64,000 bases of DNA from Pseudactinotalea suaedae (GTDB lineage: Bacteria; Actinomycetota; Actinomycetes; Actinomycetales; Beutenbergiaceae): NCBI RefSeq assembly GCF_009733815.1, contig NZ_WNXY01000008.1, positions 62,001-126,000 on the forward strand, read 5' to 3'. The notes under the pieces were generated by a model, which saw nothing but the letters and a program-made list of their open reading frames with translations, had not been told where the DNA came from and did not search any database. The translations under genes and the position numbers were made by a program. Positions 35,749 to 43,626 of this stretch are shown one piece after another (positions within the stretch are counted from its first letter, which is position 1; the number at the start of each line of letters is the position of its first letter).

Positions 35749-35760
35749 TACTACGTAGTA
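35749..35760. promoter_or_regulatory. LacI operator for the sugar operon
   Basis: TACTACGTAGTA is a perfect palindrome with the even spacing LacI proteins prefer. A second half-site (ACGTAGTA) follows at 35766-35773. Both lie between the LacI stop and the binding-protein start, the expected promoter. Confidence 0.65.
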
Positions 35761-35808
35761 GTGCGACGTAGTAGATCGGACCTGCGCACCGCTGTCAAGG
35801 GCCTGCTG

Positions 35809-36825
35809 CTACCAGCCGGTGGACTCGCGGACCACAAGCCGATACCCGGCCGATGTCGCTCGCGCAGGCACGCGTCCGGCGAGCCGGTCGGCGAGCATCG
35901 TGACGGCGGCGTCCGCCATGCCCTTGCTTCCCGGGGCGACCGAGCTGAGTGACGGGGTGGCGTAGGAGGCCGCTTCGATGTCGTCGAAGCCGATGAGGGC
36001 GACGTCGTCGGGGATGCGCCTGCCCGAGGCCAGCACCGTGCGCATGGCGCCGAGGGCGAGCGCGTCGTTGAAGCAGAAGATCGCGTCGACGCCGTCGGCG
36101 AGCGTGAGCAGCTGTGCGGCTGCGTCCGCCCCCTCTCGGCGGTGCCAGAGGGTGGTCGGGGCGATCCGGCGTCGGTCGAGCTCGAGGCCGGCGTCGAGCA
36201 GCGCCGCGCTGTAGCCCTGCAGCCGGGCGACGGCGCTCCCCTCCAGCTCCTGAGGGTGCGCACCGATGGCGGCGATCGCGGTGCGCCCGCCGGCGATGAG
36301 GTGCTGGGTGGCTGCGTAGGAGCCCTCGTAGTGAGCCATCGCGACGCTGTCGACGGCGTCGCCGAGGCTGTTCTCGTTCAGCAGCACCACGGGGAACTCG
36401 TCGGCGAGCAGTGCGGCGTCGGGCTCCGCGAGCGTGGTGGGCGCCATGATCAGTCCGTCCAGGCCGCTACGGAAGCCGGTGAGCACCTCGAGCTCGCGCT
36501 CGCGCAGACCGCCGGTCTGCTCGATGAGCACCCGCCATCCGTGCTTCTTGGCCGCGTCGATCACGGCGTCGGCGAGCTCAGCGAAGTACTCCGCCTGCAG
36601 ATAGGGCAAAGCACACCCGATCACGCCGTGCCGACCGGTGCGCAGGGTCCGGGCGCTCGTGTTCATCCGGTAGCCGAGCTCCTCGACGGCGGCCATCACC
36701 CGCTCCCGTGTCGAGCTCCGGACGTAGGCGTAGTCGTTGAGCACGTTCGACACGGTCTTCTGCGACACCCCCGCGAGGCGCGCGACATCGTGCATCGTCG
36801 GCCTCGCCGACCCCGCCGTCGTCAT
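35809..36825 (-). CDS. LacI-family repressor
   Basis: A 338-residue LacI regulator. The N-terminal HTH reads MHDVARLAGVSQKTVSNVLN, and a periplasmic-binding-like sugar domain follows. GGGGAGG precedes the ATG at 36825. It sits directly upstream of the binding protein/permease/GH1 operon and should repress it until the imported sugar binds. Confidence 0.9.
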   Translation of the reverse strand: MTTAGSARPTMHDVARLAGVSQKTVSNVLNDYAYVRSSTRERVMAAVEELGYRMNTSARTLRTGRHGVIGCALPYLQAEYFAELADAVIDAAKKHGWRVLIEQTGGLRERELEVLTGFRSGLDGLIMAPTTLAEPDAALLADEFPVVLLNENSLGDAVDSVAMAHYEGSYAATQHLIAGGRTAIAAIGAHPQELEGSAVARLQGYSAALLDAGLELDRRRIAPTTLWHRREGADAAAQLLTLADGVDAIFCFNDALALGAMRTVLASGRRIPDDVALIGFDDIEAASYATPSLSSVAPGSKGMADAAVTMLADRLAGRVPARATSAGYRLVVRESTGW

Positions 36826-37096
36826 CGTCGCCTCCCCATCGGGGTCAGCGTAGGCGTGGGTAGGAGCGCGTGGTCTCAGCGCCCCGTCGATCGTGACCGG
36901 AGCGCACTCGATTCCGCTGGCTACTGGTCGACCGGCTGCCGATAGCCAGGTCAGCCGGCGGTCGGCGCCTCCCGTGATCCGCAGCCTCACCCGCTGGGCG
37001 CATCGGCTGGGGTTGCACGGCCATACTGAGCGACATGCCCAGGGCGAGCATCGTGCGGACCCCGCTCCGCCGTCGGACCTCGAACAGGTGCCGGGC

Positions 37097-38470
37097 ATGC
37101 GCACCCTGACCGAGCTCTGGACCCTCGCCCGCGACACCGCCGCCCTCTGGTGGTGCACCTATCCGCGCCTGCTGCTGTGGTTCTGCGTCGGGTTCGGCGT
37201 GCATCACCTCGGGCAGCAGGCGTCCGCTGTCGTCGGCAGTGCCCACCAGCTCCTCGCCACGATGCTGTTCGTGCTCGGCGTCCTCGGCTGGCTGGCCTGC
37301 CTGGTGATGATGCTCCACTCGGTCAAGCAGGCCCCGTGGACCCCGCAGCATCTCGAACCCGGCGCGGCCCTCGACCACGTGCCGCACCCGCTCGTCACCC
37401 GCGAGCGCGGCATGGACGTCCTCGCCCTGGCGCTCGGTCCGTTCCTCGCCGTCTACTCCGTGTGGGGGCTGGTGGAGGACGAGGTGTCCGACCTCTTCTT
37501 CGCCAACATCAGCCGCGAGGGTCTCACCGAGCCCGACAGCTGGTCGATCAGCTTCGCCCCCGAACGCCTCGGCTTCTACGCCGCCCTCACCGTGGGCGCC
37601 TGGCTCACCGGCAAGCTGATCACCCTGCTCCGCGCCCGGGTGCGCGCTCGCGACGGCGTCCAGCTCGGGCTGCGCATCGTCTCGATCGTCGCCGACGGCA
37701 CCGCCGTGTTCGGTCTGTTCGTCGCGCTCGGCATCGGCGCCGGCCAGGTCCGTGACTGGTGGCAGGGGCGGATGGTCTCGGTGTGGATCGGGCAGGCGTG
37801 GCGTGGCGTGCTCGACCGGCTCCCCGACTGGCAGCTCTGGTTCGGCGAGAGCCTGCCCGATGCCCTGCGCGGCGCCGTCACCTGGTTCTGGACCACGCTG
37901 CTGCCCGCGACGTCCGAGCGCGTGCTGCTGCCGCTGATGTGGCTCGCGCTGGCCGCCACTGTGTTCGGCTGGCGAGAGCTCCGCGGCCGCGACGTTCTGG
38001 CCGGGACCCGCCTGGAGGCTGCCGCCGGTCGTCTCGACTCCGTGACGGGGCGCACCGGCGTGCAGGCGGGCGCCGTGCCCACGCTGATCGCGCTCGCGAC
38101 CGACGACCTCCGCCACAAGTACCTGCCGGTCGCCAACGCACTGCGCCTCGTCTGGCGCGCCGGCCCGCGGTTCGTGGGCGTCTACCTGGTGCTCGCCACC
38201 GTGCTGTGGGCGGGTGAGGTGTGGGCGTCCGAGGGGCTGGTGCGGCTGGCCGGTCCGCAGCCCGACGACGTCACGTTCGCGCTCGAGCCGTTCTTCGCCC
38301 TCGTGCTCGGCGCGGTGTTCCTCACCGCGTCGGTGGCGCTGTACGCGGCGGCCTTCGACCGCGCGGTCGTCAAGGTCGCGGGCGTGCGGCAAGGGTCCGG
38401 CCGGGCGCTCGACGACGGCCCGACGGCGGAGCCGCCTCAGCCCGTCAACCGCACCATCCCGCCCTCGTAG
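37097..38470 (+). CDS. polytopic membrane protein of unknown function
   Basis: A 457-residue protein from the ATG at 37097 (longer in-frame readings to 36893 are possible but look non-coding). It has eight or nine hydrophobic helices with a hydrophilic loop near the middle. No domain was recognised. Its end overlaps by 34 bp the convergent first gene of the anchored-protein triad, which may be functionally linked. Confidence 0.65.
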   Translation: MRTLTELWTLARDTAALWWCTYPRLLLWFCVGFGVHHLGQQASAVVGSAHQLLATMLFVLGVLGWLACLVMMLHSVKQAPWTPQHLEPGAALDHVPHPLVTRERGMDVLALALGPFLAVYSVWGLVEDEVSDLFFANISREGLTEPDSWSISFAPERLGFYAALTVGAWLTGKLITLLRARVRARDGVQLGLRIVSIVADGTAVFGLFVALGIGAGQVRDWWQGRMVSVWIGQAWRGVLDRLPDWQLWFGESLPDALRGAVTWFWTTLLPATSERVLLPLMWLALAATVFGWRELRGRDVLAGTRLEAAAGRLDSVTGRTGVQAGAVPTLIALATDDLRHKYLPVANALRLVWRAGPRFVGVYLVLATVLWAGEVWASEGLVRLAGPQPDDVTFALEPFFALVLGAVFLTASVALYAAAFDRAVVKVAGVRQGSGRALDDGPTAEPPQPVNRTIPPS

Positions 38471-38979
38471 CCGAGCTGCAGGTCCACGTACAGGTCCTCC
38501 ACGGCGTCGGCCGGCATCACGAAGACGAACCCGACGGCGAGCGGCTCGCCCGGGCGGATCGGCTCCTCGCTGGTGCCGTGGCAGGAGTGGGCCGCCGGTC
38601 CGGCCACGGTGTAGCCGAGGCTGTCCGGGCGCCAGGATCGGCCGGCCTCGTCGTACGCGGTCGCGTCGCAGTAGTGGCTGGCGGGATCGACGTCGCTGCC
38701 GACGATCTCGGTGGTGATGACGACCTGGACGAGCAGCGCACCCGGGGGCGCCTCGACCGGAGCTTGGTCGTCTTCCATCGCCGGTAGCTGCGGGACGGCG
38801 TCGATGCTGTCGAGCCGGAACGTGGAGCCGTCCACCTCGGCGGTCTCGCCGAGGCCTATGGTTGCGTCGGGTACCGGGTTGCGGGCGGACCAGTGCAGCG
38901 CGGCCTGCCATCCGGCCACCGCGAGCGCGAACAGCACCGCGGCGGCGAGCGCGAGCCGGAACCGCCGGACCGCCGTCAT
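38437..38979 (-). CDS. single-helix anchored protein, triad member 3
   Basis: A 180-residue protein with one N-terminal helix (about 8-27) and an extracytoplasmic beta-rich domain of DUF4352/Telokin-like appearance. Two cysteines (SHYCDATAYD and SCHG) may form a disulfide. Its ATG overlaps the stop of triad member 2. Confidence 0.65.
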   Translation of the reverse strand: MTAVRRFRLALAAAVLFALAVAGWQAALHWSARNPVPDATIGLGETAEVDGSTFRLDSIDAVPQLPAMEDDQAPVEAPPGALLVQVVITTEIVGSDVDPASHYCDATAYDEAGRSWRPDSLGYTVAGPAAHSCHGTSEEPIRPGEPLAVGFVFVMPADAVEDLYVDLQLGYEGGMVRLTG

Positions 38980-39545
38980 CGCGTCGCCTCCGTGCTGGGA
39001 GATGGCAGCATCACTGGCTCGAGCAGCAACGGGGTGTCGTCGGTGAGGCCCAGGTCGACCCGCACCGTGACGTCATAGGTGAGGAAGAGCGGGGTGGGTG
39101 GCTCCACCAGCAGCCGTGCGCCGTCGAGGCGGTCGGCCGGCACCTGGAAGACGTAGGTGCCGGTCGCGGTGAAGCCGGGTTCGATGGACGGCGGATGGCC
39201 GCGGCTGAACTCCGGTCGCGGACCGTAGCGGTGCCCGGTCGTGGTGAGGAGCCAGACGTCACCGCTGAACGAGACGTCGTCGGTGCGGGCGTCGGCAGTG
39301 AGGTCGACGACGACGAACCGGGCTGCCGTGGTGAGCGGTTCGGAGTACTCGTCGCGCAGCACCGCCTGAGTGACCCGCACGTCGAGGACATGTGCGTCGA
39401 AGTCGGTGGAGCTTCCGGCCTCACCGACCGCGACGTCGGCGTAGCTGACGGGCACCGACACCTCGCGGTCCGCGGTGATGATCGTGAGCGCCGCGACCCC
39501 GGCGAGGCAGCACACGAGCGCCGACCATCCGCGCCAGCGGCTCAC
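38976..39545 (-). CDS. single-helix anchored protein, triad member 2
   Basis: A 189-residue protein with the same layout as its neighbours: an N-terminal helix (SALVCCLAGVAALTII) and an outside beta domain. It starts at a GTG overlapping the stop of member 1, so the three genes are translated as a chain. Confidence 0.65.
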   Translation of the reverse strand: MSRWRGWSALVCCLAGVAALTIITADREVSVPVSYADVAVGEAGSSTDFDAHVLDVRVTQAVLRDEYSEPLTTAARFVVVDLTADARTDDVSFSGDVWLLTTTGHRYGPRPEFSRGHPPSIEPGFTATGTYVFQVPADRLDGARLLVEPPTPLFLTYDVTVRVDLGLTDDTPLLLEPVMLPSPSTEATR

Positions 39546-40159
39546 GGCTCGACCCGGTTGTCGGTGACGGGGACGCTGACGACGGCGGCGACGTCGCCCA
39601 GTCCCCACTCCCACCCGAACAGCGGACCCTCGTCGTAGGTCTCGTCCCGGACCACCACGGCAACGGTGTCCGGAACCGCGGCGACGGCCTCCTGCTCGCC
39701 GTCCTCGCCGGGCGCGGGCCAGGGGTGGTCGAGCACGTAGGTGCGGGCGACATCGGGGTCGAGCTGGTTGGCCCACACGTCGCCAGCCTCGAACCCCGCG
39801 CTGGGGGCCGGGCCGCCCGGGACCACGACGCTCACGAGCCCGGTGGGGAGCGCGAACTGGGACTCCTCGCCGGTGAGGGTGACGGTCAGGTGCACGCGCA
39901 GTGCGGTGTCGGTGGGCGAGCCAGCAGCCGTGGTGTTGACCAGCTCGACCTCGCGCACGGTGACGTGCCACCGGGCGAGGCTGATCTGCTCGCCCGGCTC
40001 TGCGGCTGGCCCGGCGTCACCGCGGGCCTCTCGGAACCCGCCGGCGAGTGCGACCACGGCGGCCAGGAGCGCGGCGGCGGCCAGCGGCAGCAGCCAGCGC
40101 GTCAGCACTTCCCGGCGCCGCGTACGCATGAGGTCACGGTAGCTCTCGGCTTCCACCAC
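39542..40159 (-). CDS. single-helix anchored protein, triad member 1
   Basis: A 205-residue protein with an N-terminal helix (about residues 20-42) and a beta-rich extracytoplasmic domain. GTG start at 40159, with an ATG ten codons later as alternative. It leads three overlapping genes of similar size and layout, probably diverged copies. Confidence 0.65.
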   Translation of the reverse strand: MVEAESYRDLMRTRRREVLTRWLLPLAAAALLAAVVALAGGFREARGDAGPAAEPGEQISLARWHVTVREVELVNTTAAGSPTDTALRVHLTVTLTGEESQFALPTGLVSVVVPGGPAPSAGFEAGDVWANQLDPDVARTYVLDHPWPAPGEDGEQEAVAAVPDTVAVVVRDETYDEGPLFGWEWGLGDVAAVVSVPVTDNRVEP

Positions 40160-40491
40160 CCGGGTGGATGGTCACCGCTGATCGATCAGGACGACGTCAA
40201 GGCAGTTGCGACACGTCTGCGCAGCGGTTGAACTGGTCGACCGGGTCATCGACGCTGCCGGTCGGGGACTCAGCACCTCGCGTTAGAGGGGGCCTCGGCC
40301 CTCCGAGCAGGAGGTGGACAATGATGGGGGGTAAGGGCCGTGCTACCCACGCCCCCAAGTTCCCATTTGAGCAACAACGTCCGGCGGCGCTTTGCCGACC
40401 TGGTCACTTGTCCAGGCGAAGGCAAGGATCTGGCAGCCGACTGTTGTGACGCTCGCGGGCGACGGCAGATGGCTGAGCTTCCCAATGCGCC
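40160..40491. other. intergenic stretch
   Basis: No convincing gene. It marks the transition from ordinary genes to the defence island. Confidence 0.5.
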
Positions 40492-40894
40492 TCAAGTCGC
40501 CGGCTGCCGCACCAGCACAGCGGCCGCAGCGCGGGCCGGTCCGGCATCCGAACCGACGTACGAGGCGAACGACTCGACGGCCGTAACCACCCCTTCCATC
40601 ACCGCCCCTACGATCTTCAGCAGGCCCCAGCCACGCCAAACGCACCTGCTCGTCCTCGAGCAGCCGCGCCGCACCTCGCAGGGCATCCGACAGCATTCCC
40701 ACCTGCGCGTACAACTGGATCGCCAGGAGCACCGAGAGGTCAAGCTTCCCGAACGTGAGCCCGCCCTCGAAGAGGTCCACGCGACACTGACCAGAGACCC
40801 GCACATCACCCGCCACCGGGTCGAACACCGGCCGCACCTTTGACACGGCGATCGCGACCGCTCGCAACTGCCGACCCGCCGACGCCACGTACAT
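40492..40894 (-). pseudogene. frameshifted unknown gene
   Basis: From the ATG at 40894 a plausible helical protein reads through GMLSDALRGAARLLEDEQVR to about 40630, then turns into low-complexity Arg/Gly. The +1 frame continues well from the GGGG run (LLKIVGAVMEGVVTAVESFA) to a stop at 40492. A single-base insertion in that run explains both. It could be a real pseudogene or a sequencing error. Reconstructed length is about 133 residues; no family recognised. Confidence 0.55.
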
Positions 40895-41613
40895 GGTCGG
40901 ACGCTACCCACACGAGGCAACCAATGGGCAAGGTTCACTCTAAATCGGCCCGGCGGACTTTCGCAGACCCAGACCATCAACGGAGCCCGCCGCCTTTCAC
41001 TGCTCAGTAGCCGGGCAGCGGGCAGGCCCGCCGCCTAGGCGACTCAACACGACCGTCACCCTGGCCGAGCGAAAGACAGCAGAAGCAGGATCTTGGCGCG
41101 GCACCACAGCGCTCGGATCTCGTCCGTATTCGCGTGCATTTTCAGGATGCGTTCATCGTCGGTTCGATCCATATCACGCTCCATCTCTAGTTGAACGCGA
41201 GCTTCATCGACAGAAGTTCAACTCAACGGTTGGCGCTCAAGTGACCAGCGCGATCATCCGAGCCGAAGTGATCGCAACTACGCCGCGGTAGCACTTCAAC
41301 CTCACGACTTCGCAGATGCGTCCCCACTCTTCCGGGACCACGAACTGATATTTAGGCGATCACGGAAAGGGACAAGTCGGGTGTCCAATTAATGGCTCAG
41401 CTGGAGCGTTATGTCTCTTGGACGCTTAGTCGGCGATAGAGAGCCTGCCGCAGGGCGGGCGCGCCGCCAGACTGGTCCGCGTCGCTTGGGACGTCCGACA
41501 AGGAGCCGGAACAACCGAATCACGAGCTCCGAAGTAAAAGGAGAAGCAAGAGCAAAGAGTTCATTTCTCGTCCGATTCGCTACTGCTGCCACATCACTAC
41601 ACTGGCGCGACCC
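40895..41613. other. long intergenic stretch
   Basis: About 720 bp of lower-GC sequence with no supported gene. It includes short open frames without ribosome sites. No repeat, tRNA or integrase remnant was recognised. Confidence 0.5.
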
Positions 41614-43326
41614 CTACGGCGATGTCGTTGCGTAGTGGCGCAGGACTTGCTCCGTAAAGGGGAGCGTCCGGATGCGGTCTCGCGACAGGTCTCCCTGTGC
41701 GAGCACGTCGATAGTCTGGGCTGCTGCCCGGAAGACACCTTCTGCCTTGGGCGCGTTCCAGTACAGGTCAATGAGCCGAGAGGCCCACCGATCAGCTTCC
41801 GACCCATTCAGCATTTTTGGGACCTTAGGCTCAGCTATCAGGCGACTAGCCAGCAGTAGATGGTACTTGGCCGGAGTGAAGCGGCGGTCCAGCGCTCCGT
41901 TGCGGAACAAGAATTCCAACCTGTAGAGCGCTGAGGCAGCGGCCATGTACACAGCGGGCCGATGGTTCGGATTCAGGATGTCTTGGGGAATGCGCTCGAG
42001 CAATTGACGGTAATTCCTCGTTGCCCGATGCGGGTCGTCTAGGATGACGGAAGCAAACGCTCGCACCAAGTTGTTGAAGGGAACGACACGCGTCCGCTCT
42101 ACCGGCGCGTTTGCGTGTTGCTTTGACCTCCGCTCGAGAAACAGTCGCCGGTCCGTGGGTGTGCTATCAAAGAAGAGCTCGAGCTGCTTCAGGTAGTCAC
42201 TGGTCGCGAAGAACTGCTCTTCCTTGACTTCGGTCTGCCGGTTGGTAGCGCGGATGATAGCAACGATTACATCCTCGTCGTCTGTACTGATAAGGCGTAG
42301 CGGAACGAGCACCGTCGGATCGAGGGCGTCCCGGTTCGTCCAGAGCACATTGCACGTCTGGCAGCCGTTGACCACCTGAAAGTCTTGAATTACAAATCTA
42401 GTGCCTACTTGGCGTACCGATTTTGCAATGATCGTGACACCATTGTTCAATAATGGGAACTGACCGCGACTATCGCTTCCAAGGGTCTTAGCAATCTCGG
42501 CGTTGACTGCGTTGGACTCGCCCTGGAAATCGCGAACGTTTTCGTAGAACGCTGTAGACATCAGGTTGCCGTCCTCGTCTCCAAGAACGGTCAAGAGGTC
42601 GGCTGCGGGGATATACCCGAGGTGGGCTTCTGCTACTCCCTGTATGTCAGGTAAGGCAATTCTATTCTGGAATGTGAACTCCTTCTCAACCCCGGTTCGC
42701 AAACTTTGGTACCGGCGCTGCATCTCCCTAGCTCCGAGAGGAGTGAACTGGACGGCTGAAAACAGGTTGAGCTCATCGATATCACTCCGCGCGGCCGCAA
42801 CGCGAACCGACAGATCATTATCGTCGGTCCATCTGCCCGAAGTTACATAGTAGACAGAACAGGTCGGGTTCCCATTTCTGAAGAGGCGGGCATTCGAGAG
42901 GATCTGACGAGAGACTTCCGAAGCATTCTTAACAATGTCATTTTGTGCGAGGCTTGGAACTTCGGCGAAGAAGTCCTTGACGCCAAAAGCGATCTGTCCG
43001 ATCTTAGCTGTGGAGAACGAGGTTGCTGTCTCCGTCTGAATGAATATGTATGTCACATCAAGGGTAGATCCGGAAGCCGACAGAGCTTCTACATCATCGA
43101 TGTCGGAGACTAGCTCTCCGTTCACAACTATTCCGACCGCATCGAGTCCTGTGTCACCGCCCGATCCGCACATCACGTTTGTGTAGTCGACCGCTGCGTC
43201 GATGTGGGGGCTGAGAAGAACGAAGGCGGCGAATCGCTCGTAATCGGTAGGTTCGCCCTGCGAAGGCATGTTGGCTTCGTTCAAATACTCATCAACAAGC
43301 GCCTTGGTGATCTGGTCCAGTGCCAT
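41614..43326 (-). CDS. AIPR-family abortive-infection protein
   Basis: A 570-residue AIPR protein. The diagnostic blocks FPLLNNGVTIIA and IQDFQVVNGCQTCNVLW lie near residues 290-325, and NRQTEVKEEQF follows. AIPR proteins are found in abortive-infection and restriction loci; their molecular activity is not fixed. GC is lower than in the operon it diverges from, so it was probably acquired separately. The ATG at 43326 fits; ten extra upstream residues look non-coding. Confidence 0.85.
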   Translation of the reverse strand: MALDQITKALVDEYLNEANMPSQGEPTDYERFAAFVLLSPHIDAAVDYTNVMCGSGGDTGLDAVGIVVNGELVSDIDDVEALSASGSTLDVTYIFIQTETATSFSTAKIGQIAFGVKDFFAEVPSLAQNDIVKNASEVSRQILSNARLFRNGNPTCSVYYVTSGRWTDDNDLSVRVAAARSDIDELNLFSAVQFTPLGAREMQRRYQSLRTGVEKEFTFQNRIALPDIQGVAEAHLGYIPAADLLTVLGDEDGNLMSTAFYENVRDFQGESNAVNAEIAKTLGSDSRGQFPLLNNGVTIIAKSVRQVGTRFVIQDFQVVNGCQTCNVLWTNRDALDPTVLVPLRLISTDDEDVIVAIIRATNRQTEVKEEQFFATSDYLKQLELFFDSTPTDRRLFLERRSKQHANAPVERTRVVPFNNLVRAFASVILDDPHRATRNYRQLLERIPQDILNPNHRPAVYMAAASALYRLEFLFRNGALDRRFTPAKYHLLLASRLIAEPKVPKMLNGSEADRWASRLIDLYWNAPKAEGVFRAAAQTIDVLAQGDLSRDRIRTLPFTEQVLRHYATTSP

Positions 43327-43626
43327 GATGCGTCCCTCCGAAGTTCGGCCTGGCACCTACTCCAGGACCTCTCAACCCTAGTCGCTTGCGAGGGGCGTAA
43401 GCTCCTACGCCTGCGTCCGGCGCGGCAGAGATCTCATCGAATCTTGCGCCGACACCCGGCAACCTTGACCTCCGAGACTCGCCGGTTCCTCATCCGAAGT
43501 CTCGATCGTTTTCCGCGGCGCGCTGGCCGGAGGATCTCCGTGTATGAGCTTGCAGGTCCGTCAGCTGCGAGAGAATCCGCGGCCGCCGCTACGCTCCAAT
43601 CGAGGCAACGGACCAAGGGGTGAGAG
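43327..43626. promoter_or_regulatory. divergent promoter region of the defence island
   Basis: 300 bp between the AIPR and SNF2 helicase starts. It must hold promoters in both directions. No clear -35/-10 pair or palindrome was found. AAGGGG, six bases before the TTG at 43627, is the helicase ribosome site. Confidence 0.5.

Noticed and set aside
36845-38911. A 688-residue - strand frame
   Set aside because: Antisense to the polytopic membrane gene, whose hydrophobic helices are clearly real.
41150-41180. GGTTCGATCC resembling a tRNA T-loop
   Set aside because: No paired stem or cloverleaf around it.
41411-41635. A 74-residue + strand frame before the AIPR stop
   Set aside because: Arg-rich, no ribosome site, overlaps the AIPR end.
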